Shown here: positions 22,162 to 32,896 of the stretch, one piece after another
Layout: each line of letters begins with the position of its first letter
Position numbering within the stretch: the first letter of the stretch is position 1
From: Jackrogersella multiformis
Taxonomy: Eukaryota > Ascomycota > Sordariomycetes > Xylariales > Hypoxylaceae
DNA length: 64,000 nt
Reading direction: 5' to 3'
Assembly (NCBI GenBank): GCA_902806575.1
Contig: CADCXD010000009.1
Location: 558,001 to 622,000 of the forward strand
Translations under genes and position numbers: made by a program
Notes under the pieces: model-generated
Told to the model about the DNA's origin: nothing
Seen by the model: the letters and a program-made list of their open reading frames with translations, nothing else
The model's database searches: none

Positions 22162-23003
22162 ATGCGCGCCACAACCGCATGTCTGGCTAAGGGTTTCTGG
22201 GGCCGCAGCATCGACGAATTCAAGCGCCTCTCCAATATAGGCAAGTCACATTCCCCCATCCTACCACCGCCTACCCCATCCTAACGCACTGCGCAGCGCT
22301 CAACCTCGAAGGCATCAAAGGCCCGTCCGGCCCGCTCGCGCTGCACGACTTCCGCCAGCCCGGGTCCATCAAGGACTGCAAGCTGATGAGCGACCAGGAC
22401 ATGGGGGGCTACTCCGCGGCCGCGCTGGAATGGGTCCCGCCCTCGCCGTCGTCCTCCCACGGCCACGGCCGCTTCCACGGCAGCATATCCATCCGGCTGC
22501 CGCAGAACCGACCCGACATCGAGCGGTCGGGGTACGCGGCGTGGCGGACGCTCGACCGGCCGCCCACCATCTTCGGGCGCGCGCTGTGGAATATCGACAT
22601 GTACGCGTACCTGGCGCTGCGCGTCAAGTCCGACGGCCGCAGCTACCTGGTCAACGTGCAGACGGAGTCGGTGGTGCCCACGGACCTGCACCAGCACCGG
22701 CTGTTCGCCAAGCGGCCGGGCGAGTGGGAGACCGTGGTCATCAAGTGGAACGACTTCGTGCGCACCAACCACGGCTTCGCCGTCGAGCCCCAGACCGAGA
22801 TGCTGCGCCAGAAGGTCCGGTCCATCGGCATCGGCCTGACCGACCGCGTCCCCGGCCCCTTCGACCTGTCCGTCGACCGCATATGGGCCACCAACGACAT
22901 GAGCGACGGGGACGAGCCGGGCGCCCCGCATCTGGCTAAGGGGGGCCAGCTGAAGGATAAGCAGGGCCGGAATATTAGCTGGAGCGATAAGAAGATATCA
23001 TAA
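22162..23003 (+). CDS. Complex I intermediate-associated protein 30 (CIA30 domain)
   Basis: Mitochondrial assembly factor for respiratory complex I, known in Neurospora as CIA30 and in mammals as NDUFAF1. Two exons, 22162..22240 and 22297..23003, give 261 residues. The 56-nt intron starts with GC, not GT (ATAG|GCAAGT), and ends GCGCAG after a CTAAC branch site; no GT is available that keeps the frame, and the join gives SNIALNLEGIKGP. The CIA30 galactose-binding-like domain runs from about residue 30 to 235 (LHDFRQPGSIKDCKLMSDQDMGGYS ..., WNDFVRTNHG, SIGIGLTDRVPGPFDLSVD shown here only as landmarks). The N-terminus is short with few acidic residues; the import signal is not obvious. The coding sequence is very G+C-rich and has long antisense shadows. 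The gene belongs to the conserved SLA2 side of the MAT neighbourhood. Confidence 0.9.
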
Positions 23004-24147
23004 GACTGCTCGGGGTCTCGGAAATCCGCAAGGCTAGGTGGATAGCTAGGCTAGCTAGCCAGGTGTTACTGGCTATCTAGGTATCTCTATGCAATGAAAA
23101 TGGAATAGGCTTACTATACGGTAGCGAATATACCCGCACCGTTGTTGTGGTAGATGGGTTGGACATGATAGACGAAAATATCATCGAACCATGGTTGAAC
23201 ATATTTGGAGTTAGGAAACTTGCGATCATTGTCCAAAAGGGGCAATATGACGAGGGATATAGTCTAGTCGCACAATGTACAAATGAACAATACCTAGTCC
23301 CTCATCATCTCAAGATCATTACACACTTGACTATCAAGACAATGGGAAGCTTAATCTCTCCCTCGTCGAATCACCCTCCTGATCACTAACGGTGATAGAC
23401 TCTTAGCACATGCAGCATCGAGCTAAGTGGCTGCTGAGCTATGGGAATAGAATTGTCTGCAATTTACCTAGGTACCTAGGTATGTAAACTTCTTATATTA
23501 GGGATCGTCTGTATGTTAGTGACGTTTGAATACTTACAGTGATAGTCACATAAGTATGTCAAGATCTATGCCAGGTCTCAATATGCTGCTCGACTAAACA
23601 TTATATCGTAACTGTTACCATTCAGTCTTCGTTTCACCTTCCACAAACGACCTCAGAGTGGCTATTTTGTTATGTTAGTATATATTGTCTCAGTCCTGTA
23701 GAGTCACGGTGTTAGCTATAGGTAGCATATTCTTACAGTTGAAAGGGGCTCCCACGACAATACCTGAAGCTATTCAATTAAACTTAACCCAAGAATCAAG
23801 ACAAATCACTTGCGATTCCAATACCCCCTCACATTCACTCGCTCCGTAGCTTTGCAATTCGATCCCAGCAAACCAGTTGCGAAGAAGTCTGCCTCTTCCA
23901 GCTCACAGCAACCATGCATTTGCTTCTTCTCCCCTTCTCCTGAACTAATTCTTTTAACTCTAGGTAAACATAGACTACAGTATAGAAATCTGCCAACCCT
24001 CTCCCCCCATCCGCGCGGACGAAGCCCGGGCACACTCACCTCCAAGAAAACACGCAGACATCCCCTCGGCCCATTCCCGTCACACCTACGCTCCACAACC
24101 ACAGTCACAGCCACAACCACAACACAACCACCAAGCAAAGCACCACC
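23004..24147. other. Intergenic, no gene seen
   Basis: AT-rich with several ACCTAGGT repeats (for example 23467-23483). A short frame at 23147-23389 has no recognisable content. The last 150 nt are C-rich and probably form the leader of the next small gene. Confidence 0.55.
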
Positions 24148-24468
24148 ATGTGCACGCAGCTCAACGCGCAAGCATGGTGCCGGTGCCGACAGCACCGCGT
24201 CGGGTCGCAGAGCATCCGGCAGATCTCGGCGTGCGCGGAGGTCCTGGCGAAGCTCGGCAGCGACGAGGGCAGCTACCTGGGGGACTGCAGCCGGGGGATC
24301 ACGGTCGACCCGCGCGTCGCCAAGGACCCCGTCTTGGATATATGTTCGTCCTGTCGATTGGTCGATCTGTGTTCTGCCAGTCAATTAGCTTTGCGGGAGG
24401 CGGCAATTGCCGAGTCGGGAGGTGCTACTTCGGAGAGGGAGGGGGAGGGGGAGGACGAGCGTGCGTGA
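24148..24468 (+). CDS. Small hypothetical protein with scattered cysteines (106 residues)
   Basis: Single-exon frame starting MCTQLNAQAWCRCRQH, with the ATG in a good context (CACCACC before it) after a C-rich leader. Cys pairs sit near the N-terminus (WCRC) and at about residue 67 (ICSSC), spaced as in small zinc-ribbon-like fungal proteins, but I cannot name a family. The second half after ICSSC is acidic and low in complexity, and base composition falls there, so the true gene could instead splice out near 24345. No signal peptide. Real gene likely, 3' end uncertain. Confidence 0.45.
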   Translation: MCTQLNAQAWCRCRQHRVGSQSIRQISACAEVLAKLGSDEGSYLGDCSRGITVDPRVAKDPVLDICSSCRLVDLCSASQLALREAAIAESGGATSEREGEGEDERA

Positions 24469-25067
24469 AGCTTGGTCTCCATACTTGTGTCTATACCTAT
24501 ATATTCGCACGACTCGACAGTAACAGAGGCGGCTCTTCGTCTTCTAGCTTGTGTCAACTAGTCCTTTCCTGCTCATCGGCAGGCGCAATTAATACACCAC
24601 TTTAACCTAAGCCGCATGCTTTATCCCATTCAGAAGAGAAAAATGAAAATCTACTGTCCGTGATCGTAATTGTCTACACTAAAAACAACTTAGCCAAACA
24701 CATTCTTTCGTAGAAGTCCTCTAGCCCAATCTAACTAAAGAATGAAGACCGGAAAAGGGCCGGAAAAGGGGTCTCTCGTCATACTTTATGCGCCGTGTGT
24801 CTGTACTCATCTCGTAGACCGTTTTACACTTTCCTAGATGCTTGGTTTATTAAGAAATCGAGTTTCCCGAGATATTCGAGTTTCCCGAGATATTCGAGGA
24901 ACATTATGATATTCCCAGTTGAGCAGCACTCCATTCAATTCTGCATGATACCTACCATGAGGGGGTTCCTAATTTATGGGTAGGACAAGTAGCAATATAG
25001 ACTCCAAAGGAAACACAAACTGTTGAATTTCTATCATCAATTATGTCATAAGCTGATCTAGGCATCT
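24469..25067. other. Intergenic, 3' flank of APC5
   Basis: No gene seen. It contains an 18-bp direct tandem duplication at 24858-24893. Confidence 0.55.
24858..24893. repeat. Two tandem copies of an 18-bp unit
   Basis: The unit TCGAGTTTCCCGAGATAT occurs twice back to back and is followed by the first bases of a third copy. Perfect identity suggests a recent duplication or slippage. Confidence 0.85.
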
Positions 25068-27410
25068 TTATATCTTCATACTGGCAGCGTCTCTGCGTAT
25101 CGCCAAATACGCTGCTGCGTAGTCGTTCGCGAGTACGTTATCTCCCGAGACCTTCATGATCGTGGCTTTCTTCGCCATCATCTCGCACTGCTTGTTGATA
25201 TCTTCGACGCTCGAGTAGTGATTGAAGGCCTTCTCGATTGCTTCCAACGCCTTCGTCATGAATTCCCTCCTCTTGTTAGACTTCGGGGGCATCTTGCCTG
25301 CCATGCCCATGTTAGCATCGCCGAGATGCGAATACAGCTTTGCGGTCATTGCTGAGTTCTCGCACTCGAGACTGCGGGGTAGCACTGCGTTTAGCAGCCC
25401 GATAGCTGGTTCGAATTCGCAAAGCGATGTGAGGATGTTTGCGATCGCCCCGATTGCTGGCCAGAGATAGGGAATGAGACGAGCACGCCAGGCCACATTT
25501 GCTGCTCGCATAGCAATAGTAAAACCCTTCTGCGGCCGGCCGGACTTGTCGAGTAGTTCGGCTTTGAGGAGTAAGAGTCGAACCCGCAAGGCGATATCTT
25601 TATTCTCGTCTCGAAGCTCTGATATCATTTTCTCTACTTTGACAAAAGCCTGATCGACATTTCCTCTGCGGACAAGACATTCAACATGGAGGCTGTCGAT
25701 GACAAACGCAAGATCAGGCTCCAAGTCTTCATTCTTGGACTGGAGAAGCTGTGAAAGTAGTATTTCTGCACCGTCGAGATTGTTCCGGTGGAGATCCCGC
25801 CTCAGTTTTATTATACCGCGGAACTTATGCCAGTATTGACTCGGTTTCCAAGCTCGGAGGGAATTAACATCCATGCTTTCCAATATCCCGAGCGCTTCGT
25901 CGTACTTCCCCTTGAGAGTCAGCATCGAGGCTTGGCGGCTAGTCACCTTTAACTCGTCGTCGAAGATCGAATTACGAGCATGACACCGAAGGAATACTTC
26001 ACAGGTAGTCATCGACAAATAAGCGATACCTAACCTGTCCCACAGTGCTATATTGATAGATAGTTGAGAGCCGACCATGCTCTTCATATTTCGTTCGACC
26101 AAGATCTGGGAGCTTCTGACAAGATGCTCGATGGCCGTGGCTACACTTTCGCCATTCGAGAGGCTCATTTTTGCTTCGCTCATAAGTGCGGAGCTCCACA
26201 GTGTCCACATGCCCGTCTCCTTTGCCCTACTTCGAAGGTATGCTAGAGACTCCTTACCAGTACCCAGCATACTATTGGACTCTAACTCCTTGGTCACTTC
26301 GGGATGTGCTCGACCGAAGTGGAAAAGCCAATTGAGGGCAAAATTTAAGCATGTCATATCTCGATTTTCCCTCGCGGTAGAGACAGTTTCTAACATCGCG
26401 GCGATTGCTTCCTTATAGCATCCAAAGTCGGCTTGTAGTACCGCTAAGTTCATCAGCGCATATTGATAGAAAGACCTGTCCCTATTCTGCATTGTGTAGT
26501 CGAAGTATCGATGCAGATAATCGAAGGAGGTTGAATAGTCTCCTGCCCTCCATGCATCTAAATAGCTTAGATAGTGGGACAGGCTTGGGATCATAAAGCT
26601 GTCGTTCAGTAGATCATGAAACTGGTGCTGTATCTCTAAGGGTATCCGGTTTCCGTACTTTTGCATCTGCTCGATCTGAAATTCCAGGAGTTTCTCGATA
26701 TCATCAGTGCTCACAGGAAGGGTCGAAGTCGGGTCATCTCTGAGCATATCACCGTAGGCCACAGAGGCAATCGCCTCCACTCCGGATCCCCATTCGTTCT
26801 CCCCGGATAATAAGACATTATCAAAGCTGAGCCTCTGAAATGATGGTGTCTTCTTCCGGTAATAGGCTGCCGTGGTCTGGCGATATCTGACAAAACCTTT
26901 CCAGAGCTCGAAAGCATCGTGAAAACGCAACCTTGTGAATTCGAGTTGGGATCTGCGTACGAAAGCGCCAAACGGCGAGTTGCGGGAGAGTAGTATGACT
27001 TCGGGACCTGGGACTGGAATGCCCTCGAGAGCGTCTTGGCGGAGCTCATCCTTTGTCTTCGCCAGCAAGCCTGAGCAGTTTTCGAAGAATTCATGTAAAG
27101 CATCAAGCGAGTCGATTTTCCATAGCCTGTCTAAGAAGACATACCACAGGCTCCGACCAGGTATACCAGAAGCAGCAGTGTGTGGCATCAAGACCCGTTC
27201 AAAATCTGCAATAGAGACGACTAGGCTGACAGTCGTCTCAGCTCGCTTCCATCGGCTTTCCGAGTTGGAAGAGGTTGGGGCGTTGTCAATCAAATGAGAA
27301 GTGATAAAAGAGAGTACATCCACGATGGATGCCGTCGGGACGGTTTTGTTTGTGTACAGCTCGATGAGAGCAAGGATGCCAATCTTGGCCGGGTTGAGAA
27401 AGCGAGACAT
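25068..27410 (-). CDS. APC5: Anaphase-promoting complex subunit 5
   Basis: TPR-type scaffold subunit of the APC/C ubiquitin ligase, which drives mitotic and meiotic exit. Single exon of 780 residues. The N-terminus MSRFLNPAKIGILALIELY and the segment LSYLDAWRAGDYSTSFDYL (about 281-299), within the ANAPC5 domain (about 275-365), are diagnostic. The rest is a series of helical TPR-like repeats (for example 495-520 and 640-740). Length is normal for filamentous ascomycetes. In this group APC5 is a usual neighbour of the MAT region, next to SLA2 and CIA30 here. Confidence 0.93.
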   Translation of the reverse strand: MSRFLNPAKIGILALIELYTNKTVPTASIVDVLSFITSHLIDNAPTSSNSESRWKRAETTVSLVVSIADFERVLMPHTAASGIPGRSLWYVFLDRLWKIDSLDALHEFFENCSGLLAKTKDELRQDALEGIPVPGPEVILLSRNSPFGAFVRRSQLEFTRLRFHDAFELWKGFVRYRQTTAAYYRKKTPSFQRLSFDNVLLSGENEWGSGVEAIASVAYGDMLRDDPTSTLPVSTDDIEKLLEFQIEQMQKYGNRIPLEIQHQFHDLLNDSFMIPSLSHYLSYLDAWRAGDYSTSFDYLHRYFDYTMQNRDRSFYQYALMNLAVLQADFGCYKEAIAAMLETVSTARENRDMTCLNFALNWLFHFGRAHPEVTKELESNSMLGTGKESLAYLRSRAKETGMWTLWSSALMSEAKMSLSNGESVATAIEHLVRSSQILVERNMKSMVGSQLSINIALWDRLGIAYLSMTTCEVFLRCHARNSIFDDELKVTSRQASMLTLKGKYDEALGILESMDVNSLRAWKPSQYWHKFRGIIKLRRDLHRNNLDGAEILLSQLLQSKNEDLEPDLAFVIDSLHVECLVRRGNVDQAFVKVEKMISELRDENKDIALRVRLLLLKAELLDKSGRPQKGFTIAMRAANVAWRARLIPYLWPAIGAIANILTSLCEFEPAIGLLNAVLPRSLECENSAMTAKLYSHLGDANMGMAGKMPPKSNKRREFMTKALEAIEKAFNHYSSVEDINKQCEMMAKKATIMKVSGDNVLANDYAAAYLAIRRDAASMKI

Positions 27411-30400
27411 AGTATTGCGGGTTGGTTATCGCAGGACTATAAAGAGTGAAGTTTTGTGAAATTATTCCTCGATGTTTATCGTCATGAACCCGGCTTTTGT
27501 AGATTCGCCCGGGTTGCGAATGGCCATAGCTAGCTGGTTGATCTCATGAGGACAGTGCTGTTGGTCGGAGAGTTTTGAGGTCCATATCAGGGTGTGAAAA
27601 AGAGAACTATGAAAAAGAGAACTAATGGAGCACTAAAATTATTTAGAAATGTGTCTGAGCCTATGCACTTTCCTTTTTTTTTAGATAGACGATTAAACGT
27701 CGACAAGAACCTCTGCTTTCCTTCTTTTTGTCATGTACCTAGGTAGTGAATGCTGTTTCTCAATCCATAGGCGCGTTCCAGTAACCGCAGAGCGTGCTAA
27801 GTGGTCCCACTTAATATCTGTATATATATATACCTACCTGCCTACCTCGATAAATGAATATATATGCATATTTGAGCTTCCATGCAATTAGAAATACAAC
27901 CGTAAATCTATTACTTTAGGTAAGCAAAAAAGGCAGATTTTTATTTTTGTATTTTAGCAACAATACTTTAAGTCTACTAACTGAACTGCTTCATTATTAC
28001 TCTTAGCAAAGTAGCTATTCATGGACGATGTCCAAGATTTGAGAGACTAGTAAATAAACCAATGGGTGCCTAGGAAGCATATTATATTGTGAAAACCCAT
28101 GCTGGAATCTGTGGATTTCCATTAACATAACGACTCTGGATCCAGTAGAGGAAATATGGGAATCTCGCTACCGCCGTGTTGGAATAGATGCCTGCCTGTG
28201 CGTTCTACAACTCTGACAAACGATTGACAAATACATGTACATGTACACTAGTATTCGGCTTCGCAGCCGCGAGAATAGAACTGGAGATAGCTGATAAGTT
28301 CAGCTGCATGACAAGAACTGCGGCTTTGATTACCGTTCAGCCTTATGGAAACCGCATGTGTTCTACTAGGAATTCAATACTCTGGAGTACCTAGGTAGGT
28401 ACCTATCTGGTAGTTAGGAGAAATAATTCGCCAAATTCGATGTTTTTAAGTACCGGCAATTACACAAGTTGCGTTCATCTGTCAACAGATATCAATCGGA
28501 GACTCGGATTATAAACACCATGCCGGCAATGCTTATTGACATTTTAATTCGTTTAATACACTAGGGCCACCGCACCGGCTACTTCGTACGTGACAAGGAT
28601 CGGGAGCTTTTAATGTTGGTTGTAATAACCCCTCAGTGTGTATACAACTTGTAAGAAATGAATATAGTTATTCAGTCAGTTCATCATATGGAATGTAGTA
28701 GGTATGCCTCTTTTATTTTGCTTCTATTTCCTTATCTACTTATTATCTTTACTCATCAGATAGTGACGTTTGCTTCTTCGAAACCACCCTTAGAATCCCA
28801 GAAAGACTGGACGTTAATAGAAATTGTCCCTCGGCGATGGTACGAGCATCATCTAACTCGAGTACGAAAGGACCATCATGTCCCGCGGTCATCTATTATA
28901 ATATAGAAGTCGGAATAGCTAAAACACCAGATACGAGATGACTTCCGATGGAATATTAAAGGACCAATCAGGTTATGTACCCCAGACTAAAAAGGGTTAA
29001 TGCATACTACGTAGCCCCTATCATATCTTCGTCGAGGCGGAGGCACCCGAGAAATAACTTTAAACTCATAGCAAATCTGAGGTTCCTGATGTCATGCGAG
29101 GTACCTGGGTAATTTGTAGCGTACAGTGTACATATGTAATTTGGATAAACAATTCAACGGCTATCATTCGGTCTTCTCATTGGGCGAATCTAGCAGGCCA
29201 AGTTAAGGCTAACCTATCTGGGATTATCGTAAAGCAGGGGTAATAACTTACTAGTGCCATATACCTGGATACATATGTACCTAGGTATATACAGTGTTCC
29301 TACACTAGGTACCGGCAGACTCCAGCCCCTCCAGCCCCTCCTGCCCCTGAAGTTCGTCTTTTCAGCAGGTATGAACCCCTAAAACCTCCCGATGGCAAAA
29401 ACATTGGACCAATCAATGGCGATTAATGAGATGTTTTGCTGACCGCTGTGCTACACTGGGACTATCTTGTGCTCCCTACCGAAAAAGCTTCAAAACCCCT
29501 TATCCTATCAGATACGGCCCGAACCCCTGCTTATGAGTTTTTTCGGGCAAGTGGGGCAGAAAACGGATCGGCTAGGATCGTCAAGCGCTTGTGGACAAAT
29601 CATTTAGCACGAACTATGGCGACTAGGAACGTAAACTTGCCAATTCACCAACCGGTGTTTGAGCATCGAGAAATTCCACCGCAAGCTTACTTACATATAC
29701 GATTCGACTGGTAGATTTCCAACATTCTGGATTCCCGGTTGTACGATTCTAGCGTGATTCACGACTTTAAGCAAGCCACGATGACAAAGTGCCCTGGTAC
29801 CTACGAATGTTAGTGTAGAAGAAAGGAAGTCGGCCCATCTCAGGGGTTGAAGTAAGTGACGATGAATCTTGCATAAACTTGGTGATCTGCCCCGAGTGAT
29901 CGTCGTATGTGTTCAGTGCTTTTTTTTCGTTCTACTCTTATTGAGCTTAATTTCTCCATTTTAGTTATCCTCACTACGTACCTATTTAGGTGCTATACCG
30001 ACGAGTTGTCGTTGTTGACAACGCGTTAGTCCTAGGGTCAAGCAAGCTGGGGAACAGGCCCAAGTGTAAATCATAATATCCTTGGAATCTTTGTCGCAAC
30101 ATTATTACATAGGTTATCAACTTGGCAGCTTGGACAATATCCCCTAGTGTATTCCGATTTCTCTGACGAATCCATTCATACACGTCTTTATACCTTTACG
30201 TCTTAACGTCCATTCATTCTTGGGCCAGGTACACCGTACACCGTACACTACTTAGCAAAGCCTTCAAGCACATCCTTCCAAGGGTCGCCTTTGCTTCCAG
30301 TCACCCGCCCGACTATGGTCATTCATTCACCCGTTCATCCATTCACTGCCACTTATCGTTCGCCATTCTCCCTTGTACAAAAAACATTTTTGCCGGAAGT

Positions 30401-31003
30401 CCAACCCACACTTTTAAGCGCACCGCGTCAGTCAATCTACCGAATAGTTATTGTCCATATAAACCAGGTAGGGCAATATACCATCACGATCATCACGAGC
30501 TTATAACCCCACACTTCCCTTTTCTGGAAAATTCCAACCTTCTCGGATATCGGCCTCACCTCCCGCTTGCCAAGGATATAATTACGGCGACAAAGATAAT
30601 AAGAATAGTACACCTTGTGGAAAGTGGAAATCACACCATCAGAACTGATCCCCCCCCCCAACCACTCCTTTGTTCGTATCCTCCACTCTGAAAACCTAGG
30701 AACAAACGTGCTGTGGCAGCGCCGAGGACAAAGGTCCCTCCCTTCAACCCTCAAAGAATAGGATCACCTACGGTCTTAACCTCTTGATTGTTCTCGACCA
30801 CAATGCATTCATAAGGTTCTTGCGTCAACAACGTTCTTTGCCTTCGAGGTTCTGGGCTGCAGAGTGAATCGCCTTTTCTCGACTATACATTCTCCTTGTC
30901 CGCCCCTCGGCCCCTCGTTCCTTAGGTTTCTATTATCATTTTGGGAATATCACTCGTTGTTCATCAACTCAGACCGAATACAGCTAGTCGATACTTAAAC
31001 ATC
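27411..31003. other. 3.6 kb intergenic stretch upstream of APC5 and the ferric reductase
   Basis: The genes on either side diverge, so both promoters lie here. It is mostly AT-rich with ACCTAGGT repeats (28389-28404, 29278-29290). A short frame at 29436-29714 has no recognisable domain. There is a C-rich block, GCCCCTCCAGCCCCTC, at 29325-29340, and the last 700 nt before 31004 are pyrimidine-rich, probably leader sequence of the reductase gene. No tRNA or other RNA gene was seen. Confidence 0.5.
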
Positions 31004-32896
31004 ATGTCGTTAGTACGGCGCCGGATCGCCGCCATCGGGCCACTTACGCCAACCGCGATACTTGCCCTCCGGGATTCTGATGTGCCAACCGGAACAAAAG
31101 AAGAAGAAGCACTTGCCGCAGAATCCACCATCGCCCCTTTCGCCACAGCTCTGAATGGCGTCGATCAGACGGGTAACATGCTATTCAGAGACATGTTGTG
31201 GTGGACATTAGGTATAATGGCACTTACGGTACTTACCATTCGTCTCCTCCAGATAGGATGGACCAAGCTACGCCATGTCTCGTCTATGTCGGCCCCAGCC
31301 GAGAGGCAGACTTATTGGAAGAAATCGCAGTGGAGTTGGATGCCATCGTTGAAGAAAAACCTTATCTATGCACCCCTTTGGAGAAAACGACATACCCGAG
31401 AGATCAAGCTGTCCTCTGCTATGAGCATGGGAACTTTACCCTCTCGACTTCATTCTATCATCCTGATTATCTACTTGGTAAGCAATGCCGCGTACATGTT
31501 CTACGAAGACTGGACGCAGGAGAACCACTACGCTCTAGCCGCCGAGATCCGAGGGCGTTCGGGTACTCTGTCCGCTGTTAACATGGTTCCCCTTATCATC
31601 ATGGCTGGCCGAAACAACCCTCTCATCGCCTTGCTAGGCGTCAGCTTCGATACTTACAATCTCTTACACCGATGGATGGGCCGCATGGTCGTTATCGAAG
31701 CCATTATACATACGATCGCCTGGGCTTATGTTGCAGCCGCTGCTCACGGATACGACGGCATGAATTTTGAGCTCATTCATGACAGTTTCCTTGCCTCAGG
31801 CCTTGCTGGAACAATAGCCCTCTTCATCCTGTTCGTCCTCTCGTTCTCCCCGATCCGACATGCTTTCTACGAGACGTTCCTGAACTTTCACATAATGTTG
31901 GCTATGATCGCTTTTGCCATGACTTGGGTTCACTGTACAACGGCGCACATTGCAGGTGGTCTCCCCCAGCTTCCATGGATAGTGGGGATTGTTCTGGCTT
32001 GGGCAGGGGAACGTTTGGCTCGAATCTTCCGGCTCGCTTATAACAACTGGTCGAAAAGGGGAGGATTCACTGAAGCTGTCGTGGAACATATGCCCGGTGA
32101 TACAACTCGAGTTACGATGCACCTGCCTCGGTATGTGGATGTCAAACCCGGAACACATGCCTACATCCGCTTCGTGGGAGTTAACCCCTGGGAAAACCAC
32201 CCATTCTCCATCGCCTGGGTAGAGCACCACCCCGAAGCGGACAAGACGAGGATCGGAGAGAAGACCTACAGCCAGTCCGAACTGAAGAATGGAACCACGT
32301 CGGTTTCATTTATCATCGGTGCTCACACCGGTTTCACTCGGCAGCTTTACAACAAGGCGCTGAGCGGAGGTTCTCGATCTATTAAGATCAGAGCCGCGAT
32401 GGAAGGTCCTTACGCCGGTCACCACTCGCTTGTTTCCTACGGTCATGTCGTGCTCTTTGCCGGCTCAACTGGTATCACGCACCAGCTCTCGTATATCAAG
32501 CCGCTAATCGAGGGCTTCACTGAGGGTACGATTGCGACAAGGAGGATGACACTCGTATGGATTATGCGTGATACGGAATCACTAGAGTGGGTGCGACCGT
32601 GGATGGACGAGATATTGCGCATGCCGAGGAGAAGGGAGATTCTGAACATCCGACTGTTCGTTACACGACCGAAGAACACCAAGGAGATACATTCTGCCTC
32701 TAGTACTGTCCAGATGTTTCCTGGACGACCTAACATCCCCACGCTACTTAAGAAGGAGGTGGAGGAACAGGTTGGTGCAATGTGTGTCACGGTCTGCGGC
32801 CCAGGTGCCCTGGCAGACGACGTGCGACAGGCAGTTCGCGGCGTGCAGGACCAGAATTCGGTGGTCGATTTCGTCGAGGAGAGTTTCACATGGTAA
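31004..32896 (+). CDS. Ferric reductase-like transmembrane oxidoreductase (FRE/NOX superfamily)
   Basis: Flavocytochrome b that moves electrons from NADPH through FAD and two haems across a membrane to reduce ferric iron or copper. One exon; the first ATG in frame is 31004 (MSLVRRRIAAIGPL), giving 630 residues. About seven membrane segments lie in the first 350 residues. The haem-binding histidine pairs are H222/H236 (HRWMGRMVVIEAIIH) and H296/H310 (FHIMLAMIAFAMTWVH). The FAD motif is HPFSIAW (399), followed by EGPYAGHH (468) and the NADPH motif FAGSTGITH (485), CGPGALAD, and the terminal EESFTW. No signal peptide is evident. No iron-regulatory GATA pair was found close to the start. Substrate (Fe versus Cu) and plasma versus internal membrane cannot be decided from sequence. 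Confidence 0.9.
   Translation: MSLVRRRIAAIGPLTPTAILALRDSDVPTGTKEEEALAAESTIAPFATALNGVDQTGNMLFRDMLWWTLGIMALTVLTIRLLQIGWTKLRHVSSMSAPAERQTYWKKSQWSWMPSLKKNLIYAPLWRKRHTREIKLSSAMSMGTLPSRLHSIILIIYLVSNAAYMFYEDWTQENHYALAAEIRGRSGTLSAVNMVPLIIMAGRNNPLIALLGVSFDTYNLLHRWMGRMVVIEAIIHTIAWAYVAAAAHGYDGMNFELIHDSFLASGLAGTIALFILFVLSFSPIRHAFYETFLNFHIMLAMIAFAMTWVHCTTAHIAGGLPQLPWIVGIVLAWAGERLARIFRLAYNNWSKRGGFTEAVVEHMPGDTTRVTMHLPRYVDVKPGTHAYIRFVGVNPWENHPFSIAWVEHHPEADKTRIGEKTYSQSELKNGTTSVSFIIGAHTGFTRQLYNKALSGGSRSIKIRAAMEGPYAGHHSLVSYGHVVLFAGSTGITHQLSYIKPLIEGFTEGTIATRRMTLVWIMRDTESLEWVRPWMDEILRMPRRREILNIRLFVTRPKNTKEIHSASSTVQMFPGRPNIPTLLKKEVEEQVGAMCVTVCGPGALADDVRQAVRGVQDQNSVVDFVEESFTW

Noticed and set aside
22281..22931. 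216-codon antisense frame over CIA30
   Set aside because: Shadow of a G+C-rich gene; the opposite strand gives a complete conserved CIA30 domain.
29436..29714. 92-codon frame in the APC5-ferric reductase intergenic region
   Set aside because: No recognisable domain, no intron signals, and flanked by C-rich repeat fragments; not better than chance.
31004..32896. NADPH oxidase (NOX) instead of ferric reductase
   Set aside because: The haem-histidine spacing is shared by both families, but the extracytoplasmic loops and overall sequence look like fungal metalloreductases, and NOX-specific segments were not seen.
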